Under the pieces are notes generated by a model that saw nothing but the letters and a program-made list of their open reading frames with translations, did no database searches and was not told the DNA's origin. Source: Yarrowia lipolytica (taxonomy: Eukaryota > Ascomycota > Dipodascomycetes > Dipodascales). Taken from it: 64,000 nt of DNA. Every line of letters starts with the position of its first letter. Position 1 is the first letter of the stretch. Shown here in pieces: positions 1 through 10,800 of this stretch. The translations under genes and the position numbers were made by a program. The stretch is taken from the NCBI RefSeq assembly GCF_001761485.1, contig NC_090774.1, positions 186,001-250,000 of the forward strand, read 5' to 3'.

Positions 1-64
1 TAAAAACTATCACATGCTGCCCCTCTCGAGCAAGCATTAAATGCATATAGTCAATCTAACGACA

Positions 65-72
65 TATATATA
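65..72 (+). promoter_or_regulatory. TATA box of SCP2
   Basis: A TATATATA stretch lies about 64 bases before the ATG of the SCP2 gene. Position and sequence fit a TATA element; transcription start not visible. Confidence 0.55.
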
Positions 73-135
73 GGTAGGGTGCATCCTCCGGTTTAGCTCC
101 CCAGAATATCTCTTATTCATTACACAAAAACAACA

Positions 136-525
136 ATGTCTCTCAAGGTCGACGGCTTCACTTCTTCTATCATCTTCGACGTCATCCGTGACGGTCTTAA
201 CGACCCCTCTCAGGCCAAGCAGAAGGCTGAGTCCATCAAGAAGGCCAACGCCATCATTGTCTTCAACCTCAAGAACAAGGCTGGCAAGACCGAGTCTTGG
301 TACCTTGACCTCAAGAACGACGGTGACGTCGGCAAGGGCAACAAGTCCCCCAAGGGTGATGCTGACATCCAGCTCACTCTCTCTGACGACCACTTCCAGC
401 AGCTCGTTGAGGGTAAGGCTAACGCCCAGCGACTCTTCATGACCGGCAAGCTCAAGGTTAAGGGCAACGTCATGAAGGCTGCCGCCATTGAGGGTATCCT
501 CAAGAACGCTCAGAACAACCTCTAA
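136..525 (+). CDS. SCP2: Sterol carrier protein 2 (SCP-2), small lipid-binding protein
   Basis: A 129-residue protein made of a single SCP-2 fold. Known SCP-2 proteins bind fatty acids, acyl-CoAs and sterols in a hydrophobic tunnel and are usually peroxisomal. The sequence shows the family pattern: the N-terminal helix region (SSIIFDVIRDGL), a lysine-rich beta strand region around 38-60, the ADIQLTLSDDHF segment near 75-86 and the FMTGKLKVKGN signature near 100-110. It matches the stand-alone SCP-2 of Yarrowia as I remember it, which is the main reason for the species call. The C terminus is NNL, which does not match the canonical SKL-type peroxisomal signal but ends in Leu, so import is plausible but not shown. 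The start lies in an A-rich context after a CA-rich leader and the gene is single exon. Confidence 0.95.
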   Translation: MSLKVDGFTSSIIFDVIRDGLNDPSQAKQKAESIKKANAIIVFNLKNKAGKTESWYLDLKNDGDVGKGNKSPKGDADIQLTLSDDHFQQLVEGKANAQRLFMTGKLKVKGNVMKAAAIEGILKNAQNNL

Positions 526-1947
526 GCGCATCATTTATTGATTAATTGATGATTTACTATATTGATTTCGCAACTGTAGTGTGATTGTATGTGATCTGGC
601 TCGTAGGCTTCAGTAAATACTAGACGGGTATCGTACGTAGTTGTATCATACATCGAGCCTGTGGTTACTTGTACAATAATTCGTAATGTAGAGATACCCC
701 TTGATCCATTGCCTGTTTCTAACATACAATGATCTCCACGCAATAATCCCACTCTTGACTAAAAGTTGCTACTCTTGCACGGTTACCTCGGCATAGTCAC
801 GCCTCTCTTGTCTCGTCTCGAACGCACAAAGTCAATTGACAACGCCACTCACTCGAGTGTGCCCCAACAGGGCACCATATCGACTAATTTGAGGCCAACT
901 AGGGTGATTTTGGATGGAATTTGATCGGAAAAAATAGCTGCAGAAATTCCTGGAGAGAAAAATTGACCGCATCCACATGGTTTGACCAAAAAATCGTCTC
1001 CATCTCTGTGCTCAACTCTCCTGACGAGATATGCGCGCGCACCCCCACATGATGTGATTGATCTCAACAAACTTCACCCAGACCCTTATCTTTCCGGAAA
1101 ACTTACTGTATAAGTGGTCGTGCGAACAGAAAGTGTGCGCACTTTAGGTGTCTAGATCCGATTGTTCTCGTTCTGATAATGAGCCAGCCCCGCGAGGCAA
1201 TGTTTTTTACAATTGAAAACTTCGTTAACCACTCACATTACCGTTTTTGCCCCATATTTACCCTCTGGTACACTCCCTCTTGCATACACACACACTGCAG
1301 TGAAAATGCACTCCGTTAGCACCGTTGTGATTGGTTCAGGGCACGAGTTTGGTGGTTTAAGGCGCAACTACATCAATATGAAAACAGGAGACGCTGAAAA
1401 GGGGTAATATCGGACTGCTGCTATGTTGTATGTACTGCATGACGAATTGGTGTTATTCAAGACCGTGGCACAGGTTGCTGCGGTACGAGACCTGGTAGCT
1501 TCTCTAAACGGCATGTCTAGGTGGACGAGTATGGAGAAGTTAGGTACAGTACGTACGTATACGAGTACGAGTACGAGTACGTAGTACGATACAGGGTACG
1601 TAGTACGATACAGGGTACGTAGTACGATACAGGGTACGTAGTACGATACAGGGTACGTAGTACGATACAGGGTACTTGTACGAAGACAACAGTAGAGTGC
1701 AAATATCAACCAACATGGCCAGAGCGACCAGTTCAGCTTTCAGGGGGGCCTCTAGCACTTGTCACCATATGTAGCCGTGATAATTATGCAGTGATGTGAT
1801 AACTACTGTACAAGTAGAAGTAATCCGGTGGTGCTGGTACCTTGAATTGAGTCTCACTATCGGTTTCAGCAACACCAAGGACTTCATAGATAGTACAGGT
1901 TGAAGCCAGCTGCTGGTATTCCACCAGCGTCTAGGCCGTCGTCCCCG
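526..1947. other. Intergenic spacer between SCP2 and LST7 (convergent)
   Basis: About 1.4 kb lies between two convergent gene ends. No credible coding region is seen. It holds a 19-bp tandem array at 1577-1671, preceded by short GAGTAC repeats from about 1560. Confidence 0.6.
1577..1671. repeat. Minisatellite, 19-bp unit, five perfect copies
   Basis: The unit GTACGTAGTACGATACAGG repeats five times without change, then runs into GTACTTGTAC. Each unit holds several GTAC palindromes. Just before it, GAGTAC hexamers repeat three times. Perfect identity of the copies suggests recent expansion or ongoing homogenisation. Confidence 0.95.
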
Positions 1948-2631
1948 CTACGCCACCTTGTTGAGTAAATCACTCAGACCAGCATGCACCTTGACGTAGA
2001 ACTCGTCGTCCTTGGTCATGCTCACGAGATTCTTGGGTTTAGTAAACGCCTCTCGTCTGAACGAATCGGCCCAGTCGCTCTTGTCCTTCATCTCCTGATG
2101 CTTCGTCACCTGTGTCTTGATCCATCCTCCCATGCTTTCGAATCGCTCGGTGATGGGAATCCAGTTGTCCATCAGACGCTTTTCTTCCCCCAGACAGAGA
2201 AAGCCGTACTTTCGAATCCCACCACGAGACTCGTTGTCGTTCACCTTGAACACGTAACCAATGGTGGCTCCAGATGAGTCGCCAAACATGAGAGGAGTAT
2301 CCGAGAAGGTGGTTTCACTACTCAGCAGCTTGAGACAGGCCTTTCGAACCTTGGAGTAGTCATCCTCCCCGACGGCACATTGAGAAGACACGTATGTGTG
2401 CTCGCCAATATTAGATCGTAGAGTTGTGGCATCATTTGGCAGGATCAGCTGGCAATTTGCGCACGTCGAACACTCGTTTGGTGTGGTCTCCTTCGTTTTC
2501 TGACAACACAGTATCGAAGTCGGGCCATGCAAGTCGCAGAAATGTGCAAAACAGAGCTGGTTAGTGCTTGTTGTGTTCGTTGCAACCCTTAGGAAGCCTT
2601 ATCCTCTCCCCATACTCACCAGTAGTGCCAT
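1948..2631 (-). CDS. LST7: Folliculin-like longin protein Lst7, two exons
   Basis: Spliced gene on the minus strand: exon 1 is 2620-2631, the intron is 2557-2619 (63 nt, GTGAGTA donor, CACTAACCAG acceptor) and exon 2 is 1948-2556. The product is 206 residues. Joining the exons gives the N terminus MALLLCFAHFCDLHGP, which is the folliculin/Lst7 signature followed by a CxxC pair (CSTCANC). Known Lst7 pairs with Lst4 as a GAP for the Rag GTPase Gtr2 at the vacuole and feeds amino-acid status to TORC1. Like yeast Lst7 and unlike animal folliculin, it carries only the N-terminal longin part. Without the intron the frame would start at Met of MHGPTS and lose the signature, so the 4-codon first exon is well supported. 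Confidence 0.85.
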
Positions 2632-2747
2632 GATTTGGTGCAAAAAGGTGTTGGTGGATGCGTTAATGAAAGTTGTTGTTCTGCACGTCTGCCCCAGATT
2701 AAGAACTTTATCATGACCCATCACAGCAAAAAAAATTGACAAAAAAT

Positions 2748-2819
2748 TAGCGATGCCTGGTTTCGATCCAGGGACATCAGGGTTATGAGCCCTGCGCGCT
2801 TCCGCTGCGCCACATCGCT
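2748..2819 (-). tRNA. Initiator tRNA-Met (CAT)
   Basis: A 72-nt tRNA on the minus strand. The 7-bp acceptor stem AGCGATG/CATCGCT pairs fully and begins with A1:U72, the eukaryotic initiator hallmark. The T loop reads GATCGAAAC with A54 and A60 in place of TpsiC, again initiator-specific. The anticodon loop is CTCATAA and the arm GCAGGGCTCATAACCC follows the known yeast initiator closely. A run of T after the 3' end on this strand is the Pol III terminator. The gene sits about 120 bp upstream of the LST7 start on the same strand. Confidence 0.97.
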
Positions 2820-3262
2820 GGGTTTTTTTTAATTGAACTTTTTTTAGAATCTCCCAAGCTAAAATCAGTGTCACGTGACCCCTTAAAACTCAGATTTTTG
2901 AAGTGCCATTATGTCATTTAAAATGCAATTAAGGGTGGAAATGAGTAGACAGGAGTGCTAAACCGGCAATTCTTTATCTGGTAGGAGGGCCTTTTTTATG
3001 ATAATTTGGGGGTTAGGTCAAATTCGATGCGTCGTTATGACATCTAAACCGGGTACAAGTAGCTACCTAAAGAGAGTGTGTTCCAGTGTTGGTCAACAAT
3101 GGTATGGTACTTGTACTTGTACTTGTAGACAATTAAACCAAAATTATACCACCGACTATCAAGCGCAGCACACACATAGACATGCACCTTCTGTAGCCGC
3201 TTCATATTATTTCTCATATCGGGTTGATGTGATGTTATTACTGCATACACGTAGACCTCCAC
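2820..3262. other. Intergenic spacer upstream of tRNA-Met
   Basis: This stretch holds no gene. It contains a TCACGTGA E-box-like site at 2871-2878, about 50 bp upstream of the tRNA, and three tandem TACTTG units at 3108-3128. Confidence 0.55.
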
Positions 3263-4405
3263 TTACAGAGACAGAACTGTCATAGTTTCGTCCCAAGAAG
3301 AAGATAGGACACCCACTCCGTCTGGGGAGACCTTTACTTTGGTAACAGGACCAAGATGCTTCGTGATTGGGCCGAGGTAGGTGCATTTGATGGTGTCCCA
3401 AGCTACCACTTCACCTGTGTCATGGCCACAGAACATGATCCGTCCTGAGGGTGTTACAGCCACCGAGTTGACAGGAGACATTATGTCTGGGGCACTATAA
3501 ATGTTCATTTGGCAATCAGTTCTCATGTCAAACAGTCTTGCAGTTGAATCGTCACCTCCAGAGAGAACTGCATTTCCATCGGGAAAGAAGTCCACTGAAG
3601 TTACATCCTTATTGTGCCCCTGAAAGGTCTGGACACATCTGGCGATTCGGAGATCCCAGATCTTGACTGTTTTATCGTTGGAAGCCGTGGCGACAATCTG
3701 CATCTTAGAGGGGTGTTTGGTCACAGAAGAGACGTCTCCTAGATGGTCATACAGGGTCGAAACACGTCGGCCTGTATTGACATCCCAGATGCAGCATGTC
3801 ATGTCTCCGGAGGCTGAGATGATCTGTTGGTCAGTCAGGAAACACAAGTCCGCCACATATGCAGAGTGTCCCTTGAGAATGGCCATGGGCTCGCTTTTGG
3901 TAAGTCCCTTCATTCTGGTCGACGACCCTGAACCGTAGGGAACAGAAGGGTCTGTCTCATCAGCCGACTGAGTCATGGAGTGGATTGAGACCCTGTTATC
4001 TAGACCACCCGATGCCAGGTAGCCACACGAGGGAGGTAATGCACAGGAGAGCACGTAGCAGCTTGGAAGAAGGAAGACTCTGGACTTTAGAGACGAGTAG
4101 GCGTCCCACATGAGAGCCAGACCGTCCATAGCTACACTGAGCACATATTGTGAGTTGGAGGCCCAGTCGCAGCTGTTTATCTTGCCTCTGTGTCCCTTGA
4201 GTTTGTGTCGCACCTTCAGGGGGGTTGAACTGATGGGCCGGAGGTCTGTGGCAAGACTTGGAAGGGTGGCATTCATAAATTGGCTTCTCTGATGAACAAT
4301 GTTCTCTCTCATGGCGGCACATTTGCCTTTGAGTAACGACAGCCGCTCATGGAGATCTTCAACGGTGGGGGAGGGGGGAGTATCTGGCCGGAGAATATCT
4401 GTCAT
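3263..4405 (-). CDS. STE4: Heterotrimeric G-protein beta subunit (Ste4/Gnb1-like)
   Basis: A 380-residue single-exon protein. Residues about 15-50 form a heptad-like helix (DLHERLSLLKGKCAAMRENI), the helix that pairs with G-gamma, and the rest is a seven-bladed WD40 propeller starting near HKLKGHRGKINSCDWA. Repeats with GH...D...WD endings are visible (TCCIWD, VKIWDLR, ARLFDMR, VVAWD). The C terminus GVLSSSWDETMTVLSL aligns with the G-beta ending SWDSTLRVWA. Known G-beta subunits carry the pheromone or nutrient signal from a receptor to MAPK kinases at the plasma membrane. There are extra residues between blades 2 and 3 (TDPSVPYGSGSSTR), as in other yeast Ste4 proteins. Whether it acts in mating, filamentation or both cannot be read from sequence; the symbol is by family. 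Confidence 0.88.
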   Translation of the reverse strand: MTDILRPDTPPSPTVEDLHERLSLLKGKCAAMRENIVHQRSQFMNATLPSLATDLRPISSTPLKVRHKLKGHRGKINSCDWASNSQYVLSVAMDGLALMWDAYSSLKSRVFLLPSCYVLSCALPPSCGYLASGGLDNRVSIHSMTQSADETDPSVPYGSGSSTRMKGLTKSEPMAILKGHSAYVADLCFLTDQQIISASGDMTCCIWDVNTGRRVSTLYDHLGDVSSVTKHPSKMQIVATASNDKTVKIWDLRIARCVQTFQGHNKDVTSVDFFPDGNAVLSGGDDSTARLFDMRTDCQMNIYSAPDIMSPVNSVAVTPSGRIMFCGHDTGEVVAWDTIKCTYLGPITKHLGPVTKVKVSPDGVGVLSSSWDETMTVLSL

Positions 4406-5983
4406 TTTCGCGCGTGGATGAGTTCAAGTTGGTTGCAATTTCTAGTGTGGGGGACTCCACCATGCAAATACCAATTCGTGTCTGCCACATTGATTCCCCG
4501 TTATAGCTGCGTGCATGCTTACTGCATGAGCTCTGCGGAGTAGATGCGGAGTAGATGCGGAGTAATATACAATATACATATAGCAAGGCGACACAAGGAA
4601 GGGCCACAAACGGAACACCCAAAAAATTTACATAAGTGGGTCTTCAAATAATAAAACGTTTGGCAAATATTATCATTACTGTGCTGATCAGGAGGATAAA
4701 AGTATAGTTTAGTTGGCATGAAAATATTGTGTGTGTGTTATCGTGTGTAATTATCTCGTTGAGCCCCACAGATGCTCCACCACTTGACTTGTTCCTATAG
4801 ACCAGATATGGTCAATTGCCGAATATGAAGAAATTATGCAGGGTTCGAAGATGGGAGGTGCAATGGGACCACTTTTTATCAAACGGCCCCAACAGCAACG
4901 AAGGAGGAGACTCAGCTGTGTAATCTACCTTTATGATCTTCGCTCTGTAGACTCGCTAGTATAAGGTACCGGGTAGACGACGAGTATGTATACATGTATA
5001 CATGTGCTTGTCACCACCAATCTAAAAGAGCTTGTTGAAGTGACGGTCAGGGGCGTATGAAGATGGTGAAAATGACGTTATTTTATTAGAATGCGGAGGT
5101 TTGTGCTTGCTGTAGAGAACCGACCTCGGCCTATTATCAAGTGCAGCTTCTCACACACACCTGTAGATCCCACTGGAGTCTCTTCATGGTTACAATTCTC
5201 CAAGGGGTGGAGGAAGCGATTAGGTGGAGTAGATTTACACAATTTCCTGCACAAATGGCACTCTGAGCTGCTACGATTCGGACCGTCAAGTGCCCATTAC
5301 CCGATCAGACCTGCTATTGTGTTCTTTTCAACTTTTCCAGCAACACCACCGCCAACTTTATCCGTTGATGTAACACTGGCAATTTGCACATTGGAAAAAG
5401 GAAAACCATACTGCAGCCGGCAAGCTCAAAGTCACTACTTGTACCATTGGCGCTTCTCTCGGCCGTTGTAACAGCTTAATGGAGCCATCGAAGGGCCGTA
5501 GCAACTCACAGGCCAAGCCTATTCAAGATTGACACAGAGCAAGGTCTTGTTATGCGTTCTGTCGAGGTGAAACCAATATTTTTTGACAGCCAAAAATAGC
5601 GGGCAAATGCAACCAATTAATAGACCCTGGAAGTCTTCATGCTTGGCCTTGCACACCTTAATCTACACCAACAAGATTCTCTCATGTAATGAGACAAAAA
5701 TATTTTATACGATCGTCAGTGAGTCAAGGCAAGTTATGGTATAGAGATGTAGAAGTAGTCCCACAGTGTGTACAGGGCCCGACATTCTTCACCCTCCAAG
5801 GTACAACATTGGCCTTGTACTATGTACTGTACTGTACTCAGGAGTAGCCCAAAGGAAACGAAAAACAACCCTATCGCTGTGTTCCTGCCGTATTCCATCT
5901 CCCCGCGCCTATCAAACTCGGTTGATCGTCGCTTCTTTGTTAGGTGAAAAATCAAGGGTCTATGTTTAAATAAAAATGATGGC
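4406..5983. other. Intergenic region: G-beta promoter and F-box gene 3' side
   Basis: About 1.6 kb without a supported gene. It contains an 11-bp direct repeat (GCGGAGTAGAT) at 4535-4564 with two full copies and one partial copy. One 126-codon frame at 5091-5471 has an ATG but no recognisable domain or typical codon use, so it is not called. Confidence 0.5.
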
Positions 5984-7552
5984 TTATATAGAGTGCGTGG
6001 GCGAGACTGCTCCTCGAATCCGCTCCTGCTCTTCACCTTGGACACCACCACTGAGCACCACATGCGGCAAGATCTTGTCCAAATGACACCACGTGTTGAG
6101 AGGCATTCGGTACATGGCTAGCTTCTCCGTCAGCTCCCGCAGATACTGGTACGTCCAGTCGCGCTTCTGCCCATTGAGCACTCCGAGCACGTGGAATGAG
6201 TTGGACGAGTCTCCCAGCGTCACCTTGGAGTAACTCCTGTTGTTGGTGTCGACAAACATCTGACCAGTGATGACAGGGGTGCGGGTATCGAGCAGGGGCA
6301 TCAGCGAAAAGTCGCGTCTGTACGACAGGTCTAGCCTGGTCTTACCAATCGGCACAAATTGAGAAGATGCATTCATGGCCCATTCAACCAGCTGGTTTCG
6401 ATACAGCAAAAAGAAGCGGTTATCTACTATGAAGGGATGATGCTGATGTTGCGGATGCGTGGGGCCATGGGGGGATATCGTTGAACAGAGACGGAACGTC
6501 TTACTGTTGGCCCAGTCAACCCAGAAGAAGTCATTCCGCTTCAACACAGGGTCCTCAAGCGAGTTGGAAATGCAAATAAAGGTGTCGTGGCCGTACACAA
6601 ATACACGGGCGGACTCGGAACACGGCATGTGTATGCGAATAGATTGTGTTTTGATGTTATTCCGGCGACCTGGAGCAATGCACTTTTGTCGCAACAGCTC
6701 GTATTCCTCACACAAGCCAATGGAGCCGGTACTGGAGTCAGAAGTAGAGCCAGCACTACTGCTGCCCGAGTGACCCAACCGATGCCATTCCATTTCGGGA
6801 GACATGCCTGGAGCCAGTTTAGTGGAGCGTAAGCGAAGCAGAGCCGTGAGATATCCGTCGTACATGGCCTTGGACACGTGGAAGCGGCGAATTACACGGT
6901 CATCCTCCAGTATATTTCTAACTACTCTCCAAAACCACGTTTTGCGGGCGTAATTGAGTTCTTGAACACCGTCTACCGGAGGGGTGTACACATTTGATGC
7001 ATAGTCGCCATAGGTTTGTGGATAGATGGGGAAGTTGTGGGTGAAGACAATCTGGCGGCGAAAGCACAGTTTTGTTTCGTATTCGTCGGATATTGCTCGG
7101 GATATCGACAGCGTTCCGTCAGGGAAGATGTCTGCATATAGGCTTGCTTCGGGTGCGAGGTTGTGGTTGATGGTTTGGACCGGCTCAGGCTCCTCGGCGT
7201 ACTCTACTAACGGCAGGGAGGCCAGTCCGTCTGTGGGAGAGGTCAGATCCAGGGCGTCATGGTAGGAGGTGTGGTGGTAGTCGGCTTGGTGATGGTGTCG
7301 TGCATGTCCATGCATGGTGTCTCTACGACGCAGTTCGGCCATGGCGAGGGAGAGCCATCCCGCTGCGCTGGACCCGTCGGCTGGTTGCATCCATGGTGCA
7401 CAGAGAGCCCTGGCGGCGGTGAGAGCGTGGGAGCTGTTGTCGACTGCTTCTCTTAGACAGCAGCACGAGTTTCGCAGGTTGTGGAGATCTTCAACAGAGG
7501 TAAAGGCGAGAATCACGGCTATGGTTTCTGGAGGCAGGCTGAGCAGGGACAT
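5984..7552 (-). CDS. F-box protein, substrate unknown
   Basis: The frame is open further upstream, but the first in-frame ATG is at 7552, giving 522 residues that start MSLLSLPPETIAVILAF. Residues about 4-45 match an F-box (LPPETIAVIL...LHNLRNSCCCLREAV), the Skp1-binding motif of SCF ubiquitin ligases. The rest has no WD40 or LRR signature that I can see. It contains a Ser/Gly-rich insert (SGSSSAGSTSDSSTGS), a His-rich loop and beta-rich C-terminal segments (TFICISNSL, FFLLYRNQLVEW) that may form a substrate-binding propeller. A role in ubiquitin-dependent turnover is inferred from the F-box alone. A second F-box gene at 28.4 kb has a similar layout but little obvious sequence match. Confidence 0.75.
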   Translation of the reverse strand: MSLLSLPPETIAVILAFTSVEDLHNLRNSCCCLREAVDNSSHALTAARALCAPWMQPADGSSAAGWLSLAMAELRRRDTMHGHARHHHQADYHHTSYHDALDLTSPTDGLASLPLVEYAEEPEPVQTINHNLAPEASLYADIFPDGTLSISRAISDEYETKLCFRRQIVFTHNFPIYPQTYGDYASNVYTPPVDGVQELNYARKTWFWRVVRNILEDDRVIRRFHVSKAMYDGYLTALLRLRSTKLAPGMSPEMEWHRLGHSGSSSAGSTSDSSTGSIGLCEEYELLRQKCIAPGRRNNIKTQSIRIHMPCSESARVFVYGHDTFICISNSLEDPVLKRNDFFWVDWANSKTFRLCSTISPHGPTHPQHQHHPFIVDNRFFLLYRNQLVEWAMNASSQFVPIGKTRLDLSYRRDFSLMPLLDTRTPVITGQMFVDTNNRSYSKVTLGDSSNSFHVLGVLNGQKRDWTYQYLRELTEKLAMYRMPLNTWCHLDKILPHVVLSGGVQGEEQERIRGAVSPTHSI

Positions 7553-8769
7553 GCCCAGGAATCGGTGCGTGCGAGAGGTTGGCGGGTGTGCAGCTTCGAC
7601 AAGATGCTGGAAGAGGTGGTTGGTGGTAGTGGAGCTAGTATGGCGTTTTGTTGGCCGCACAGTATAGTCTAGCTACTGGTAGACAGTTTTAGATATGCAA
7701 AAACTTTGAACTGTTTAACGGTGCATTACCAGTAGCTACTTGTATGGTCTCTACAAGTAGATTTGAGACGAGTGGGAAATGGGTTCGGCGGTCCCCGACA
7801 GTTGCTGTGAAGCTTATGTTCTCCGTGGACGGTGACCGGGGTCGTTTGACTGTGTTCGCCTGCACATAAATGTCTCGCTTGTCTGCGACTCCACATCTCA
7901 TCAGGCTAATGCCTAGACTCGAAGCTAGCCATTGTTGAGCGGCACCCAGGGTTGCAATCATCATGCGGCGCCACCCCGTATTATATATAGTCTTTACCGT
8001 TATGATAGGGTGGCGACGGTACCAGTGGTGTAGAAGAGGTACAGTAGCTACAGTGATATGTCGATGGGCTGATGAAGTGGCCCAACAGGTGCATACTGTA
8101 CTCGCACCAGTGTTTCGTACCTACTGATATCTGCAAGTGCAGATGGTGTCTCGAACATTGAGCAGCACCCCCCTCAGAAGCTACTGTAACCGCGGTGTCT
8201 CAGTATCAATAAGTAACATCAAGCTATCGATCACGTGATGCAGGGGTTGCAAAGTATGCTGATAGGATGTAGTGTACCAATGTATACAGTAACTGCGACC
8301 AACAGCCGTTAGAACCACACGGCACCATTTACTCTGCGGGATTACACAGATAAGTCAGCTGATCATGTCCATAAGGGCAACCATAGCCAACAGTAGCTAA
8401 GAAATAAACAAGTCAATTACAACTAGCTACAGGCAGTAATACTCTTATGCCATGCGATATTGCGATTGTCTAAAATTTCAGTATCTCCTGCTTTTTATTT
8501 TCGCCTCTCGCTCACGTCGTACAGGTCGTATTTCCGACCCCGTAAGGTATCCCAAACTCTGGGTCGTCGCTTATCTCGTTCTAGGTGGTGGCAGAGTTTA
8601 CAGCCTGTGCATGAGAGAGGCACACTATGCGCACAGGGAGATGTAATTAAAACTCATCTGATCAAAACAAGGGTTTATCTCGAGACCGTCTCAGGAGCCC
8701 CCGGTATTCCACTCGCTCAAATCGTCGATCGTTACACATCCATCCATTCGCTTCACCATTCGTTAGGCC
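7553..8769. other. Divergent promoter region, F-box gene and SAC phosphatase
   Basis: About 1.2 kb between divergently transcribed genes, with no coding region seen. It has a TCACGTGA site at 8231-8238 and several CAGTAGCTAC or CTACTTGTA words near 7730-8050. Confidence 0.5.
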
Positions 8770-10800
8770 ATGCAAATCACCCTAACACAACAGGGACTGA
8801 CACTACAGTCTCAAAACGGCACGAGATCACTGCTTGATTTCGCTACCAAATCTCTCACCACACTCCAGGACGATACGGACTCACAAAATGACACAGATGG
8901 AGCCTCGGTCGATACAGAAAGCCCGTCTCTAGAGTGCCTGGGCATTTTTGGCATCTTTCCTATTGATGTGCACTCGCTGGCAGTCATCACCAAACGAGAA
9001 CAGGTTGCTACTCTGCAAAATGCTCCCCTCTACAAGATCACCGGGGCTCTCCTGATTCCTCTGTCCTACCAGCGAGCCAGAGCCGTTTTTGAAGCCTCTC
9101 AAAATAACACCACTGCCGAACCGCGACGGTCCACAGACTCCAACGAGTCGAGAGGTTCTTCGGTCGCTGATTCTGAGCCCTCAGAAACCGAAACAGGCAC
9201 ACCTTCTCCTGTGTCTCCCTCGACTCTCAAGTTTATCAGAGAGTGCCAAAAATTCCTGTCTTCAGGGGCTCTCTTTTACTCTCCTAAGCTCAACCTACAT
9301 CAATCTCTCAAACAGGGTCTTTTGAATAAGGAGTCGAAATGTTCTTCATACTACCTGAATTACAATAGAAACAGATTGTTCAAAGACACCGAGTTTGAGC
9401 TCAAGATAATCCAAGGTCATGTGGGACAAGTCAAGCCCGAATCCAGCAACATCTCCGTGGTACTCATTTCTCGGAGATCACGACACCGCATTGGAGCTCG
9501 GTATCTCCGAAGAGGTATTGACGATGATGCCAACTGTGCCAACTGGGTCGAAACCGAGCAGCTTCTGGTTACACCCAAGTACATTCTTTCGTACGTGATT
9601 GTCCGAGGTTCTTTGCCTGTCTTCTTCCAGCAGAGTCCGTATAAGCTAAAACCCACTCCCCGTGTTCTCAGAGGAGCCGAAGCTACTCGCAAAGTCTTCA
9701 ACACTCATTTCGACCGTATTGAGAGCCACTATGGCTCTGTTACAGGCGTCAATCTGGTTGAAGCGTCTTCGACCTCTAACGAGTTCAAGGTTGGAAATCT
9801 GTACAAAAAACTGTGCGAGCAGAACGGTAAGGAGCTCGAATGGTTTGATTTCCACCACGCCTGCAAAGGTATGAAGTTTGAGCGTGTTTCCGAGCTGTTT
9901 AACAGCGATGTTGTGCAGGCAGGAGTCGACAACTTTCTGTGGGACGGTTTGAACCTGCAAACGGGCAACCCAACGTCTGTGGTCCAGTCTGGTATCTTCA
10001 GAGTGAACTGCATCGACTGTCTCGACCGAACCAATGTTGTTCAGACTGAGATTGCCAAAAGAGTGCTCGAACAGCAGCTGGAAGAGCTCAATCACGATGC
10101 TGACAACATTGTATCATCGGCTTACTACCACATGTGGGCCGACAATGGCGATGCCATTTCGCGCCAATATTCTAATACGAACGCACTTAAAGGAGAGTTC
10201 ACTCGGAACCGAAAACGAGACTTCAAGGGTGTGGTTACAGATGTGGGGCTCACTCTCACTCGCTTCTACTCCGGAATGGTGTCCGATTTCTTCCGCCAGG
10301 CGCTGTTTGACTTCCTTGTTGGCAACGTTGATGAGAGAGTGTTCAGCGAGTTTGATGAGACTTGTGCCAGCTCTGATCCTCGCATGTACTCGAAATCTGC
10401 GATAGAGGTGGCTTCAGAGATCTGCCAGGATGATGTGATTTCTGGCTGGTGGCTTGAGTCGCTCCAAAACAGCTCAAACAAGTATATTGTGCTGCTCACA
10501 GACACATCCATCTACGTGTGCCAGTTCGACTTTATGACCGAGCGTGTGAGCGACTTTGAAAAGGTGGATGTCGACACCATTTCCAGCGTTCAATTCCTTG
10601 GCAGCTCGGGCTCTCAAGTGGTCATTTCCACGTCGGACAAGCAGTTCCGGCTCCGAAACCCGACTTACAATGAGCATATGGGCGACAAGCTGCGCCAGTA
10701 CTGTTCGGAGAGAGAAATTGAAGTTCACGATGGTGACGAGCAGTCTACGACTTTTGTGTCGAGGATGGAACAACGGCTTAAGCGACTCATTTGGGCCTAA
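8770..10800 (+). CDS. SAC-domain phosphoinositide phosphatase, Sac2/INPP5F-like
   Basis: A 676-residue single-exon protein with a SAC phosphatase domain over about residues 60-500. The catalytic CX5R(T) loop is intact: C414-IDCLD-R420-T421, preceded by GIFRVN as in the family. Other SAC motifs seen are RRGIDDDANCANWVETEQ (SAC motif near 250) and WADNGDAISRQYSNTNALKG (near 455-475). SAC enzymes remove 4-, 3- or 5-phosphates from phosphoinositides on Golgi, endosome or ER membranes. Unlike Sac1 there is no pair of C-terminal membrane helices. Instead residues about 550-660 (KYIVLLTDTSIYVCQFDF...) look like the PH-like hSac2 homodimer domain. A PI4P phosphatase of the Sac2/INPP5F branch is therefore the better guess than Sac1. 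The N-terminal half has a Ser/Glu-rich linker near 115-150. Confidence 0.82.
   Translation: MQITLTQQGLTLQSQNGTRSLLDFATKSLTTLQDDTDSQNDTDGASVDTESPSLECLGIFGIFPIDVHSLAVITKREQVATLQNAPLYKITGALLIPLSYQRARAVFEASQNNTTAEPRRSTDSNESRGSSVADSEPSETETGTPSPVSPSTLKFIRECQKFLSSGALFYSPKLNLHQSLKQGLLNKESKCSSYYLNYNRNRLFKDTEFELKIIQGHVGQVKPESSNISVVLISRRSRHRIGARYLRRGIDDDANCANWVETEQLLVTPKYILSYVIVRGSLPVFFQQSPYKLKPTPRVLRGAEATRKVFNTHFDRIESHYGSVTGVNLVEASSTSNEFKVGNLYKKLCEQNGKELEWFDFHHACKGMKFERVSELFNSDVVQAGVDNFLWDGLNLQTGNPTSVVQSGIFRVNCIDCLDRTNVVQTEIAKRVLEQQLEELNHDADNIVSSAYYHMWADNGDAISRQYSNTNALKGEFTRNRKRDFKGVVTDVGLTLTRFYSGMVSDFFRQALFDFLVGNVDERVFSEFDETCASSDPRMYSKSAIEVASEICQDDVISGWWLESLQNSSNKYIVLLTDTSIYVCQFDFMTERVSDFEKVDVDTISSVQFLGSSGSQVVISTSDKQFRLRNPTYNEHMGDKLRQYCSEREIEVHDGDEQSTTFVSRMEQRLKRLIWA

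Noticed and set aside
5091-5471. 126-codon plus-strand frame
   Set aside because: It has an ATG, but there is no domain, biased codons or conserved feature; it lies in a promoter region.
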